This document shows, in pieces, positions 19,347-28,578 of a DNA stretch of 64,000 nucleotides. The notes below the pieces were generated by a model that worked only from the letters and a program-made list of their open reading frames with translations, ran no database searches and was not told where the DNA came from. The translations under genes were made by a program, and so were the position numbers. How positions within the stretch are numbered: the stretch's first letter is position 1; each line of letters starts with the position of its first letter. Source of the DNA: Methylocapsa sp. S129 (GTDB lineage: Bacteria > Pseudomonadota > Alphaproteobacteria > Rhizobiales > Beijerinckiaceae). The stretch is taken from the NCBI RefSeq assembly GCF_009765995.1, contig NZ_LMUI01000047.1:1-64000 (forward strand). Direction: 5' to 3'.

Positions 19347-19487
19347 CGACTTTGTCCACTCGGAAACGCACTTAACGATAAAGTCAGTGTGCCCTCTCTC
19401 AGTTAAGGGAAGGTTTAAGATGAATCGAATTGAGAAAACTTTGTGAAAAAGCGATCGACCTTGAGCGTTCGCGTTCCGCCGGCCCGA

Positions 19488-20156
19488 TCAAAGGCCGCGC
19501 GTCAGCCCTTCGGCGAGGCGCATGAAGGAGCGCGCGGGGCCGCGATCGCCAGTGACGATCTGGCCCTCGCCGTCGCGCGTCAGGCGGACGATGCGCTGCT
19601 CATGGCCTTCCTCCGCCATGACCGCCACCAGCACGCCGTCGGGGGTCAGAAGCTGGGCGAGGCTATCGGGAGAGTCGATCAGCCCATGGACGATAATGCG
19701 ATCGAACGGCCCGACTTGCGCGCTTGGCGACAGCCCATCCGCCCAGGCCACCTGCGCATTGTCGACGCCAAAGGCCTCGAGCCGCGTCGAGGCCTCCAGC
19801 GCCAGCGTCTGGCAGCGCTCGACTGAGAGAACCTGTCCGGCGAGTTGCGAGAGCAGGGCCGTGGCGTAGCCGGTCCCGGCGCCAATTTCGAAAATGCTAT
19901 GGGCGCGGCTCAGATTCAGCGCCTCGATCATCGAAGCAACGATCGAGGGAGGCGGCGCGGTTTGGCCGCAGCCGATCGGCAACGCAATGTCGCGCGCCGC
20001 GATGTCCTGGTATCGCTGGGGCATGAATAGAGAGCGGGGCGCGCGCTCCAGCGCGCGCAACAGGCTCAAATCCTGAATGCCGCGCGCGCGCATGCGCAAC
20101 ATGAATTGCGCCCGCTCCTGCGCGTCGACGTTGTCGCTCAATTCTCGCTCCCGCAA
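19488..20156 (-). CDS. pcm: Protein-L-isoaspartate O-methyltransferase
   Basis: A 222-aa AdoMet-dependent methyltransferase. Motif I is IFEIGAGTGYATALL (about 88-102), preceded by the family segment PIGCGQTAPPPSIVASMIEAL. It methylates isoaspartyl residues in damaged proteins to start repair. It lies 42 bp downstream of surE and upstream of nlpD, the order known from many proteobacteria. The C-terminal part (about 180-222) is shorter and more divergent than in E. coli Pcm. Confidence 0.92.
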   Translation of the reverse strand: MRERELSDNVDAQERAQFMLRMRARGIQDLSLLRALERAPRSLFMPQRYQDIAARDIALPIGCGQTAPPPSIVASMIEALNLSRAHSIFEIGAGTGYATALLSQLAGQVLSVERCQTLALEASTRLEAFGVDNAQVAWADGLSPSAQVGPFDRIIVHGLIDSPDSLAQLLTPDGVLVAVMAEEGHEQRIVRLTRDGEGQIVTGDRGPARSFMRLAEGLTRGL

Positions 20157-20198
20157 GAGCGACGTCGTCGCATCGCATCCTCCCGCAACAATTCAAAT

Positions 20199-20963
20199 TC
20201 AGGCGAAGGCCTTGGCATAGCGGCTTCGCGTCTCGGCGTCGGTCAAATCGAGGCGCAGCGGCGTCAGCGAAATCTTCCCCGCCGCGATCGCCTCGATATC
20301 GGTCCCCGCTTCGGGGGTGAAATTGCCGCGCTTGAACATCAGCCAATAATAAGGGTTGCCGCGCCCATCGCGCCTTTCCTCGATGCGCAGCAATTCCGTG
20401 TCGCGCCGCCCCTGCGTCGTTATGGCGATTCCGGCGACCTCGTCGGGCGCGCAGGCGGGAAAATTGACATTGACCAGAATGCCCGGCGCAATGCCGGTCT
20501 TCAATATTTTGGCGATCACCGAAGGCGCGTGAGTCTCGGCGCAATCCCAACGGATGCTCTTGTGCCCCTCCGGGCCGCCATAGGCCTGCGATAAAGCGAT
20601 CGAGGGAACGCCGATCAGCGTGCCCTCCATGGTCGCGGCGATCGTGCCGGAATAGGTGACGTCCTCGGCGACGTTCTGGCCGCGATTGACGCCCGACAGG
20701 ATCAGATCGGGCCTGGCGTCAGCCATGATCTTGCGCACGCCCATGATGACGCAATCGGTCGGCGTGCCCTGCACGGCGAAATGGCGCGGACTGATTTCGC
20801 GCAGCCGCAGCGGATTGTTCAACGACAGCGAATGGGCGACGCCCGACTGGTCGGTCTCGGGCGCGACCACGACGACATCGTCGGAAAGGGTCTTGGCGAT
20901 CGCCTCCAATATCGCAAGGCCCGGCGCATGGATGCCGTCGTCATTGGTCAGGAGGATGCGCAT
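20199..20963 (-). CDS. surE: 5'/3'-nucleotidase SurE
   Basis: A 254-aa SurE with the metal-binding start [15 protein letters not shown] (D8, D9), the [15 protein letters not shown] loop and [21 protein letters not shown]. It dephosphorylates nucleoside monophosphates in stationary-phase or stress metabolism. It lies in the serS-surE-pcm-nlpD series, separated from serS by a 278-bp stretch filled with palindromic repeats. Confidence 0.96.
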   Translation of the reverse strand: MRILLTNDDGIHAPGLAILEAIAKTLSDDVVVVAPETDQSGVAHSLSLNNPLRLREISPRHFAVQGTPTDCVIMGVRKIMADARPDLILSGVNRGQNVAEDVTYSGTIAATMEGTLIGVPSIALSQAYGGPEGHKSIRWDCAETHAPSVIAKILKTGIAPGILVNVNFPACAPDEVAGIAITTQGRRDTELLRIEERRDGRGNPYYWLMFKRGNFTPEAGTDIEAIAAGKISLTPLRLDLTDAETRSRYAKAFA

Positions 20964-21054
20964 GGACTATCCGTTCGCGCGCAAGGCGCGTCAATGAGTG
21001 AGCCGTCTTCTAGCGCGCCGGCGCGATTCGCGCGACTGCGTCAAGGTCGCACCA

Positions 21055-21236
21055 ACCCCTTCTCCCGCTTCGCGGGAGAAGGTGGCCTTCGCGTAAGCGA
21101 AGGTCGGACGAGGGCCTATCGGCGTGATGGCCCTAAATACCGCGGGGCGGTTGGCGTCGTAACCAGGGCCGCCGCCCTCATCCGTCGTGCTCCGCACGAC
21201 ACCTTCTCCCGCCGAAGGCGGGAGAAGGGGCGCTAT
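21055..21236. repeat. REP-like double palindromic element between serS and surE
   Basis: Two facing hairpin pairs are present. On the left are CTTCTCCCGC-TTC-GCGGGAGAAG (21059-21081) and CCTTCGC-GTAA-GCGAAGG (21086-21103). On the right is GTCGTGC-TCC-GCACGAC followed by CTTCTCCCGCC-GAA-GGCGGGAGAAG, ending near 21234. The two halves are roughly inverted copies. This resembles the intergenic palindromes common in rhizobial genomes, and it may affect mRNA stability or termination between serS and surE. Confidence 0.7.
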
Positions 21237-21241
21237 CCCCG

Positions 21242-22705
21242 TCATCCCCGCGCTTCGATCCGCTCCAGCCCGCCCATATAGGGCCTGAGCGCTTCGGGCA
21301 CCGTCACGGAGCCGTCGGGGTTCTGGTAATTCTCCAGCACCGCCACCAAAGCGCGGCCCGTCGCGACGCCCGAGCCGTTGAGCGTGTGGACGAAGCGCGT
21401 GTGTTTGGCGTCGGCCGCCTTGCTGCGGGCGTTCATGCGGCGCGCCTGGAAATCGCCGCAGACCGAGCAGGACGAGATTTCGCGAAAACGCCCCTGCCCC
21501 GGCAGCCACACTTCGATGTCGTAGGTTTTTTGCGAGGCGAAGCCCATGTCGCCGGTGCAAAGCGCCATGGTGCGGAAATGCAGGCCGAGGCGTTTCAGCA
21601 CGTTCTCGGCGCAGGCGGTCATGCGCTGGTGCTCGGCGGCGGATTCCTCCGGCGTCGTGATCGAGACGAGTTCGACCTTGTTGAACTGGTGCATACGGAT
21701 CATGCCGCGCGTATCGCGCCCCGCCGCGCCCGCCTCGGCGCGGAAACACGGCGTGCCGGCGGTGTAGCGCAGAGGCAGTCGCTTCTCGTCGACGATGGAT
21801 TCGCGCACGAGATTGGTGAGCGGGACTTCGGCGGTGGGGATGAGCCAGTGTTTGGCAGCAGCAGCTAAACCAGCCCCTAACACAGCCTCGTTCATCGCTT
21901 TCTCTGCATCAACCCGCCGCTCTAGGTCAGCGTCGTCCTTAATCTCTCGTTCTGCTATGTTCTCAAAAATGTTGACGGTATTCCTAGCACCTCGGTCGAA
22001 GCTGATCGATTTCCCGAACTCCCTGAGACCAACCGCAGCAAATTGGTCGTCAACAAATTTCGGCAGTTGCGCCGTGCCAAACATTGCGTCATCGCGCACA
22101 AGCAACGGCGGCGCGACCTCCTCGTACCCATGCTCGCCCGTATGCAGATCGAGCATGAATTGCGTCAGCGCGCGCTCCATCCGCGCCAGCACGCCTTTCA
22201 GCACGACAAAGCGCGCGCCCGACATTTTCGCCGCCGTCTCGAAATCCATCAGGCCAAGCGCTTCGCCGATTTCGAAATGCTCGCGCGGCTTGTAGCTGTT
22301 GGGGAAATGCGGCTTTGCGCCGATGCGGCGCACTTCGACATTGTCGTTTTCATCGCGACCGTTCGGCGCATCATGCGCGGGCAGATTGGGGATGGCGGCG
22401 AGTTTCTCCTCTAGCTCCTTGAGCGCAACCTTCTCCTCAGCCTCCATCTCCGGCATCCGCGTCTTCAGCGTCGCGACCTCGGCCTTCAACGCCTCGGCCG
22501 CCGCCGCGTCCTTGCGCGCCATCGCCTGGCCGATTTCCTTGGAAGCGGCGTTGCGGCGCTCCTGCGCTTTTTGCAATTCGCCGATCGCCGCCCGGCGCCT
22601 GTCGTCGAGCGCGATCAGCGCCTGCGCGAGCGGGTCGAGACCCCGCCGCTTAAGGCCCGCGTCGAAAGCTTCCGGATCGTCCCGGATCGTCTTGATGTCA
22701 TGCAC
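21242..22705 (-). CDS. serS: Seryl-tRNA synthetase
   Basis: A 487-aa class II synthetase. An N-terminal coiled-coil tRNA arm (about 30-110) is followed by the catalytic core with motif 2 ([29 protein letters not shown]) and motif 3 ([13 protein letters not shown]). The GTG at 22705 gives the normal family start [23 protein letters not shown]; longer in-frame starts add an unrelated basic peptide. Residues about 216-286 (21848-22060) are odd. They have lower GC, rare codons, and an insertion-like sequence where the family normally goes from DDQF almost directly to [12 protein letters not shown]. Confidence 0.96.
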   Translation of the reverse strand: MHDIKTIRDDPEAFDAGLKRRGLDPLAQALIALDDRRRAAIGELQKAQERRNAASKEIGQAMARKDAAAAEALKAEVATLKTRMPEMEAEEKVALKELEEKLAAIPNLPAHDAPNGRDENDNVEVRRIGAKPHFPNSYKPREHFEIGEALGLMDFETAAKMSGARFVVLKGVLARMERALTQFMLDLHTGEHGYEEVAPPLLVRDDAMFGTAQLPKFVDDQFAAVGLREFGKSISFDRGARNTVNIFENIAEREIKDDADLERRVDAEKAMNEAVLGAGLAAAAKHWLIPTAEVPLTNLVRESIVDEKRLPLRYTAGTPCFRAEAGAAGRDTRGMIRMHQFNKVELVSITTPEESAAEHQRMTACAENVLKRLGLHFRTMALCTGDMGFASQKTYDIEVWLPGQGRFREISSCSVCGDFQARRMNARSKAADAKHTRFVHTLNGSGVATGRALVAVLENYQNPDGSVTVPEALRPYMGGLERIEARG

Positions 22706-22755
22706 AGGTTTGATCCGATTCTTTAGTGGCTTACGGCGACGCAATTCAGGCGATT

Positions 22756-22883
22756 CCCTCCCCCCTTGTGGGGGAGGGTTAGGGAGGGGGGTCGCGCCGA
22801 ACTATCGGGTTGAGACGCCGTTACATTTTCCGATAGTACAGTGCGACCCCCCACCCCGGCCCTCCCCCACAAGGGGGGAGGGA
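22756..22883. repeat. Inverted-repeat (MITE-like) element, copy 1
   Basis: Arms of about 40 bp (CCCTCCCCCCTTGTGGGGGA... and its inverse) flank a short unrelated core between serS and the EamA gene. A second copy with the same arms but a different core is at 48541-48669. No ORF is inside. It may be a non-autonomous palindromic repeat, or serve as a terminator for either side. Confidence 0.75.
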
Positions 22884-22889
22884 GAACGA

Positions 22890-23762
22890 CTACGACGCGC
22901 GCAGGGCGAGCAGCCTGTCGCCGAACACATTGAACACAAGCCCTGCCATTACCAGAACCGCGCCCAGGAGTTCAAATGGGCCGAGCGGTTCGTTGAAAAC
23001 CAGGCGCGCCCCGATCATGCCGACGACGGGAATGAGCAGCGCGAAGGGCGCGACTTTGGCGGCGGAATGAATGGCGAGCAGTCGGCTCCAAAGCCCAAAG
23101 CCGATGATCGTGCCGCCATAGGCTAACCAGGCGACGCAGGCCGCCAGCGTCCAGCTTGGATGCGCCAGCGCCGGCAAGATGCGGCCGCCCTCGAACAGCA
23201 AAGACAGCAGGAACAGCGGAAGGGGCGCGGCGAGGCTCGACCAGACGGTGAAGGCGAACATATCGATCCGCCCCGCCTTTTTGCCGACGAGATTGCCGGC
23301 GCCCCAGCAGAACGCCGCGCCGACCATCATCAGAAACGGGCCAAAGCTGGCGCCGCTGAGCCGGGACACGCCGATCACGAGAATGCCCAAAAGCGCGATT
23401 CCGGCGCCAATCAACTGGACCGGGCTCGGCCGCTCGCCCATCACAATCCACGCGAGAAAGATCGTGATGAAGGCCTGAAGCTGAATGACCAGCGAGGCGA
23501 GCCCGACCGGCATCCCTAAGTCGATCGAAAGAAACAGCAGACCGAATTGCCCGACGCCGATCAGCAGGCCGTAGAGCGCGACCATCGCGACCGGCGCGCG
23601 CGGCGGCTTGACGAACAGGATCGCCGGAAACGCCGCGAAGGCGAAGCGCAACGCGGTCAGCAGCAAGGGCGGCGCCTCGCCGACGCCGATCTTGATGGCG
23701 ATGAACGCCAGCCCGAGCGCGGTGGCGGCGACGATCGCCGCCAGAATATCGCGAAGGCTCAT
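22890..23762 (-). CDS. EamA-family (DMT superfamily) transporter
   Basis: A 290-aa inner-membrane protein with about ten hydrophobic segments and two EamA repeats. The N-terminal MSLRDILAAIVAATALGLAFIAIKIGVGEAPPLLLTALRF recalls the cysteine/O-acetylserine exporter EamA of E. coli. The true substrate is uncertain. The ATG at 23762 was chosen because the upstream in-frame extension is Arg-rich and overlaps the end of tatC. It sits inside the tatC-serS interval of an otherwise conserved cluster. Confidence 0.85.
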   Translation of the reverse strand: MSLRDILAAIVAATALGLAFIAIKIGVGEAPPLLLTALRFAFAAFPAILFVKPPRAPVAMVALYGLLIGVGQFGLLFLSIDLGMPVGLASLVIQLQAFITIFLAWIVMGERPSPVQLIGAGIALLGILVIGVSRLSGASFGPFLMMVGAAFCWGAGNLVGKKAGRIDMFAFTVWSSLAAPLPLFLLSLLFEGGRILPALAHPSWTLAACVAWLAYGGTIIGFGLWSRLLAIHSAAKVAPFALLIPVVGMIGARLVFNEPLGPFELLGAVLVMAGLVFNVFGDRLLALRAS

Positions 23763-23787
23763 GCGAGGCTCCGGCGGGCTGTCAGGA

Positions 23788-24591
23788 TCAGGTCGACGAC
23801 GGACCCGGCGAACCGCCCGAAGCCTTGGCCGCCGCGGCGCGTCTGTTCTCGACGATGCGCACCGCGATGACGGCGCCTTCATAGAGCGCCAGCATCGGCA
23901 GCGCCAGCGAGCACATGCTGATGAGATCGGGCGGCGTCAGGATCGCGGCGAGGCCGACCACGGCGACGATCGCATAGCGGCGCATCGAGCTGAGATATTT
24001 CGAATCGACGATGCCGACATGGCCGAGCAGCGTCAGAATGACCGGCAATTGAAACGCGATGCCGAAAGCGAAAATCAGCGTCATGATCAACGAGAGATAT
24101 TCGCTGACCTTGGGCAACAGTTCGATCGTCGCCTCGCCGGGAACATTGACCTGCTGCAGCGACACCGAAAAGCGGATCAGCAGCGGCATGACGACGAAAT
24201 AGACCAGCAGGCCGCCGAGCACGAAGAAGATCGGCGTCGCGATCAGATAGGGAAAGAACGCCCGCTTTTCGTGTTTGTAGAGACCCGGCGCCACGAATTT
24301 ATAGATCTGCTGGGCGATGATCGGAAAGGCGATGACGCCGGCGCCGAACATGCTGAGCTGGATGTTGGTGTAGAATTGCTCGAGGAAATGGGTCGCGATC
24401 AGCTTGGCGTTTTCCGCGCCGACCACCCGCACGTAAGGCTCGGTGAGAATATTGTAAATCGCCTTGGAGAAATAGAAGCAGCCGAGAAACGCGACCATGA
24501 ACGCGATGACCGCGCGGATCAGCCTGGCGCGCAGTTCGATCAAATGATCCATCAACGGCGCTTTGGTCGCGTCTATATCCTCGTCCGTCAT
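23788..24591 (-). CDS. tatC: Sec-independent protein translocase subunit TatC
   Basis: A 267-aa six-TM protein. It begins with the cytoplasmic segment KAPLMDHLIELRARLIRAV, the conserved region that recognises twin-arginine signal peptides, and contains the FGxxFQLP-type signature (FAFGIAFQLPVILTLL). Its ATG overlaps the tatB stop in an ATGA arrangement, so translation is coupled. Tat substrates visible in this window include the MsrB and TraB/GumN-like proteins. Confidence 0.97.
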   Translation of the reverse strand: MTDEDIDATKAPLMDHLIELRARLIRAVIAFMVAFLGCFYFSKAIYNILTEPYVRVVGAENAKLIATHFLEQFYTNIQLSMFGAGVIAFPIIAQQIYKFVAPGLYKHEKRAFFPYLIATPIFFVLGGLLVYFVVMPLLIRFSVSLQQVNVPGEATIELLPKVSEYLSLIMTLIFAFGIAFQLPVILTLLGHVGIVDSKYLSSMRRYAIVAVVGLAAILTPPDLISMCSLALPMLALYEGAVIAVRIVENRRAAAAKASGGSPGPSST

Positions 24592-25190
24592 CCGTGGCGG
24601 CTCTGCGAGACGGCCGCGTCCGCGCGTTCAGCGGCCTCGCCGCCATGAGGCGCCGCGTCTTTCGAGGCGACGGGGGATTCCGCTGGAGCCAGGGAAGGCG
24701 CCTCCAAGGACGCAGCTTCCTTCATCGGCCCGGCGCCGTTCAGATCGAGGGCGGTGGATTGGGCGTCTTTTGGCGGATCGAGGGGCGACTCGGCCGCGGC
24801 GAGCGAACCCAATGCCTGCGGCGCCGCGTCGACCGGACCGGCGGTTATTTCCTTCATCGGCCCGGTCCCGGTCAGATCGACGGTCGAATGGCCGATCTCC
24901 TTGGGGCCTTCGACAGCGGTCGTTATTTCATCCCGCATGATCGAAGCGGCGTCGAACGACGTGTCGATATTGGCCGAATCCCGGATTGCGGTGAATTCCT
25001 TTTTGACGTCTTCGAGATCGGCTTCCTTGATCGCTTCCATGAACTGGTTCTGGAATTCCGACGCCATCCGCCGCATTTTGCCGACGGTCTGGCCGACGGT
25101 GCGCAACACGCGCGGCAAATCCTTTGGCCCGATGACGAGCAAGGCGACGACGCCAACGACCAGTATCTTGCCTGCGTCAATATCGAACAT
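24588..25190 (-). CDS. tatB: Sec-independent protein translocase subunit TatB
   Basis: A 200-aa protein with a short N-terminal TM helix (MFDIDAGKILVVGVVALLVIGPKDLPRVLR), the diagnostic TatB/TatA hinge (GPKDLP) and an amphipathic helix. The C-terminal 110 residues are a long, acidic, Ala/Pro-rich tail containing two ~GAGPMKE-like repeats (LTGTGPMKE, LNGAGPMKE). Its stop codon overlaps the tatC start. Confidence 0.93.
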   Translation of the reverse strand: MFDIDAGKILVVGVVALLVIGPKDLPRVLRTVGQTVGKMRRMASEFQNQFMEAIKEADLEDVKKEFTAIRDSANIDTSFDAASIMRDEITTAVEGPKEIGHSTVDLTGTGPMKEITAGPVDAAPQALGSLAAAESPLDPPKDAQSTALDLNGAGPMKEAASLEAPSLAPAESPVASKDAAPHGGEAAERADAAVSQSRHG

Positions 25191-25220
25191 GGCTATGGGC
25201 CGGCCAAGCGCCCGCTAGCA

Positions 25221-25239
25221 AGGCGCGCTCCGCGCGCCT
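25221..25239. repeat. Hairpin between tatA and tatB
   Basis: An 8-bp perfect stem AGGCGCGC / GCGCGCCT with a 3-nt loop lies in the 87-bp tatA-tatB gap. There is no T-run, so it is more likely an RNA-stability element than a terminator. Confidence 0.4.
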
Positions 25240-25277
25240 GCCCCGGAGCCTTGGCTTTGGCTCGCTCCGTCCTGGGG

Positions 25278-25511
25278 TTAGCTGACTTTTTGTTTGTCGC
25301 TCGCGTCGATCGTCACGCCGCGGCTTTCAATCGGCAGCGAAGCCGGCGTCGGGGCTTTCCCGTCGCTATCGTCTTCCGCCATGCCTTTCTTGAACGATTT
25401 GATGCCTTTAGCGACGTCGCCCATCAAATCCGAAATCTTGCCTTTGCCGCCGAAAAGCAGAAGCGCGACTGCGCCAAACAACATCCAGTGCCAGATGCTA
25501 AAGCTACCCAT
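25278..25511 (-). CDS. tatA: Sec-independent protein translocase subunit TatA
   Basis: A 77-aa protein starting [43 protein letters not shown]. One TM helix leads into the FGGKGKI hinge and an amphipathic helix, the TatA pattern. The ATG at 25511 has an AGGGA site upstream. It is the first gene of tatABC. In relatives scpB lies directly upstream, whereas here squalene-hopene cyclase and a methyltransferase intervene. Confidence 0.93.
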   Translation of the reverse strand: MGSFSIWHWMLFGAVALLLFGGKGKISDLMGDVAKGIKSFKKGMAEDDSDGKAPTPASLPIESRGVTIDASDKQKVS

Positions 25512-25756
25512 GACTGCCATCCCTAGCGTTAAAACCGCGACCACCGAGATTCCAGCCGCGCGGCCAAGCTTGATCCTTATCCGAACCTAAGCGCGTCGGC
25601 CTGCAAAAACAAGCATGGACGGCGGGGAAGGCTAATTGAGGGCGGCGTGGGGCCGACCGGTAATCGCTTTCTGGAAAGGGCCTGGTAGTCGGGGTTGGGG
25701 CAATCGGCCCATTTGCGCTAAGAAGCGCCCTCTCTTTTCGAACGCAAAGGCCGGCC

Positions 25757-27736
25757 TTGAACCCCAGCATCGAACAAACCCTCGCCCGCGCCACGACCTG
25801 GCTCCTCGGCGCGCAAAAGCCAGAGGGCTATTGGGTCGGCATGGTCGAATCCAATTCCTGCATCGAGGCGCAATGGCTGTTGTGCTCGCACATTCTGGGC
25901 ATAGACCTGCCGATCAAGGCGGGCGTCATGCAGGCCTTGTTCAACCGTCAGCGCCCGGACGGTTCGTGGGACATCTATCCCGACGCGCCGGCCGGCGACA
26001 TCAATTCCACGGTCGAGGTCTATGCGGCTTTGCGCGCGATGGGCGAGCCGATGGACCGGGCGGAGTTGGCCAGGGCGCGCGCGTGGATTCACACGCATGG
26101 GGGTTTGAAGGACGTGCGCGTCTTCACGCGCTACTGGCTCGCCCTGATCGGCATCTGGCCGTGGAAGGATATTCCCAACCTGCCGCCCGAAATCGTCCGC
26201 TTTCCCCTGTGGTTTCCCTTCAACATCTATAATTTCGCGCAATGGGCGCGCGCCACCATGGTCCCGCTCGCCGTGCTCTGCGCGCGGCGCCCCGTCTATC
26301 CGCTGCCCGAGGCGGGCAAGCTGGAAGAATTGTTCCCCAACGGCATCGCCAATCTCGATTTCTCGATCCCGGTGAAGAAATCGCGGCCCTGGTCGCTCGA
26401 GGCTCTGTTCGAATGGATCGACAAGGGCCTGCATCGGCTGCAGACGTGGCGGCTGATCCCGTTCCGCGAGAATTCGATCAAGCTCTGCCTCGAATGGATG
26501 ATCCGCCATCAGGACGCCGACGGCGCCTGGGGCGGCATCCAACCGCCCTGGATCTATGGGCTGATGGCGCTGCGCGGCGAAGGCTATGGCCTCAATCATC
26601 CCGTCGTCGCGCGCGGCCTGGCGGCGCTCGGCGAACATTGGAGCTACGAACGGGACGGCGGCACGCATATCCAAGCCAGCGAATCGCCGATCTGGGATAC
26701 TTTGTTCTGCCTGCTGGCGATGGTCGAGGCGGGCCATACGCTGGCGGAGACGCCCGCCATGCGCAGGGCGCTGGTCTACATCCTCGATCATCAGATCCTG
26801 GAGCCTGGCGACTGGTCGATGAATGTCAAAGGCATTGCGTGCGGCGGTTGGGCTTTCGAGCGGGCCAATGTCCGCTATCCCGATGTCGACGATACCGCGC
26901 TGGCCCTGCTAGTTCTGGCCAAGCTGCGGAGCGCCAGCGGCGACCTGCGCGGGCGCGTCGATTTTGCGATCGAACGGGCCCTCGCGTGGGTTTTCGGGAT
27001 GCAATGCGCCAATGGCGGCTGGGCGGCTTTCGATCGCGACAATGACAAGGCGATCATTTCCAAAATCCCCTTCTGCAATTTTGGCGAAGCGCTCGACCCG
27101 CCCAGCGTCGACGTGACCGCCCATGTGCTCGAGGCTTTAGGCGCCTTGGGCATGCGCGGCGAACATCCTGAAGTCGCCAAGGCGCGAGCTTTCATCCTGG
27201 CCGAGCAGGAGCCGGAAGGCTCGTGGTTCGGACGCTGGGGCGTCAACCACATCTATGGAATCGGCGCCGTGCTGCCGGGGCTCGCCGCGATCGGCGAGGA
27301 TATGAACGCGCCCTATGTCCAGAAGGCCGCCGCATGGCTGGTCGGCAAGCAGAATGCCGATGGCGGCTGGGGCGAAAGCTGCGAGTCCTATATGGACGCC
27401 GACTGGATCGGCCGCGGCGCGAGCACGCCTTCGCAAACCGCCTGGGCGCTGATGGCGCTGATGGCGGCGGGCTTGGAGCCGGCGGCCCCGCCGCTGACGC
27501 GCGGATTCGAGCATCTCTGCGCGACGCAGCGCGCCGACGGAACCTGGGATGAAGCCCATTACACCGCGACGGGCTTTCCCGGCTATGGCGTCGGCGCCCG
27601 CATCGATCTGCGCGATCCGCTGCTGCAGGAAAAGCTCGGCCAGGGCTCCGAATTGTCGCGCGGCTTCATGATCTCGTTCAACATGTACCGGCACTATTTC
27701 CCGATGATCGCTCTGGCGCGACGCATCGCCGGGTAG
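25757..27736 (+). CDS. shc: Squalene-hopene cyclase
   Basis: A 659-aa (alpha/alpha)6 barrel terpene cyclase. The catalytic acid motif DVDDTA is at 376-381, and there are several QW repeats such as QRPDGSWDIYP (near 65-75), QDADGAWGG (252-260), QCANGGWAAFD and QNADGGWGES. It cyclises squalene to hopene/diplopterol, the first step of hopanoid synthesis, at the membrane. The likely start is TTG (25757), 6 bp after AAAGG. No upstream ATG is in frame. It is oriented against all neighbours and is inserted between scpB and tatA. Its stop lies 3 bp from the stop of the convergent methyltransferase gene. Confidence 0.96.
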   Translation: MNPSIEQTLARATTWLLGAQKPEGYWVGMVESNSCIEAQWLLCSHILGIDLPIKAGVMQALFNRQRPDGSWDIYPDAPAGDINSTVEVYAALRAMGEPMDRAELARARAWIHTHGGLKDVRVFTRYWLALIGIWPWKDIPNLPPEIVRFPLWFPFNIYNFAQWARATMVPLAVLCARRPVYPLPEAGKLEELFPNGIANLDFSIPVKKSRPWSLEALFEWIDKGLHRLQTWRLIPFRENSIKLCLEWMIRHQDADGAWGGIQPPWIYGLMALRGEGYGLNHPVVARGLAALGEHWSYERDGGTHIQASESPIWDTLFCLLAMVEAGHTLAETPAMRRALVYILDHQILEPGDWSMNVKGIACGGWAFERANVRYPDVDDTALALLVLAKLRSASGDLRGRVDFAIERALAWVFGMQCANGGWAAFDRDNDKAIISKIPFCNFGEALDPPSVDVTAHVLEALGALGMRGEHPEVAKARAFILAEQEPEGSWFGRWGVNHIYGIGAVLPGLAAIGEDMNAPYVQKAAAWLVGKQNADGGWGESCESYMDADWIGRGASTPSQTAWALMALMAAGLEPAAPPLTRGFEHLCATQRADGTWDEAHYTATGFPGYGVGARIDLRDPLLQEKLGQGSELSRGFMISFNMYRHYFPMIALARRIAG

Positions 27737-27739
27737 CGA

Positions 27740-28423
27740 TTACCAGACGCCGGGCGCCAGTCTCCATCTCACCTTGCGGCAATAATCCTGATAGCCCGCA
27801 AGATTGCGTGAGAGATAGCGCTCCTCGTCCAGCAATCGCCAGACGATGGCGCCGAGCAAGGGCGCGACAGGCGCAAGGCCCCAATACGATCCGAGCGCGA
27901 GTGGAACCCCGGCCAGCAGCGGCAGCGCGCCGGCGTACATCGGATGGCGCACCCACGCATAAGGACCAGTCGAGACAACCTTCTGGCCGGCGCTCACCTC
28001 AATGACCGCCGATGCGAAAGAATTCTCGCGAAACACCCGCAATATGAAGACGAAGCTGAGCGCGATCAGACAATCGCCGCCGATGACGATAAAAGCGGGA
28101 ACCGACGACCAGCCGAAGCGATGATCAAGCGCGGGCGCAATGACGATCGCGCAGAACAAAACGCCCGTGCACGTCATGATCCATTTCTGGCTCGATTCGC
28201 GCTCAGCGGTCGGGCCTGAGCGCATCCGCCGTTCGACCAGCGCGGGGTCATGCCGCAGGAGATAGAGCGTAGTCGCCAAACAGCATGCGAGCATGAGGAA
28301 CCAGAACGTCCAGCCCTGCCAATAGGCGAGCGACCACGCCGGGCCGAAGATCATCGCCGCCAGAATGACCGCGAACCAGGCGAGCCCGAACAGGGCCCGT
28401 CGCGTGAGATTTGGCTGCTTCAT
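27740..28423 (-). CDS. Isoprenylcysteine carboxyl methyltransferase (ICMT)-family membrane protein
   Basis: A 227-aa protein with about five TM helices. The C-terminal ICMT/PEMT signature is GPYAWVRHPMYAGALPLLAG followed by DEERYLSRNLAGYQDYCRKVRWRLAPG, which forms the AdoMet-binding site in this fold. Bacterial members methylate unknown lipids or small molecules. The ATG at 28423 has a GGGA site 8 bp upstream. The adjacency to shc (convergent, 3 bp gap) suggests that both arrived together, but a shared pathway is not demonstrated. Confidence 0.85.
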   Translation of the reverse strand: MKQPNLTRRALFGLAWFAVILAAMIFGPAWSLAYWQGWTFWFLMLACCLATTLYLLRHDPALVERRMRSGPTAERESSQKWIMTCTGVLFCAIVIAPALDHRFGWSSVPAFIVIGGDCLIALSFVFILRVFRENSFASAVIEVSAGQKVVSTGPYAWVRHPMYAGALPLLAGVPLALGSYWGLAPVAPLLGAIVWRLLDEERYLSRNLAGYQDYCRKVRWRLAPGVW

Positions 28424-28578
28424 CGAAACATCCCAAAACCGCGAAAAACGCCGCAAAATTCGCGCGGCATAGTACATCAATCATGCTGTCGCGGCGCGGC
28501 CTCGCGGAGCGGCGCGATCGTGCCGCCTTCGACCTCGTCGACAACTCCGGGAGCATCGCGCCGCAAGACGAGTAGGTT

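Noticed and set aside
23608-24648. 346-codon plus-strand frame opposite tatC
   Set aside because: Asp/Arg-rich antisense composition. tatC is certain on the other strand.
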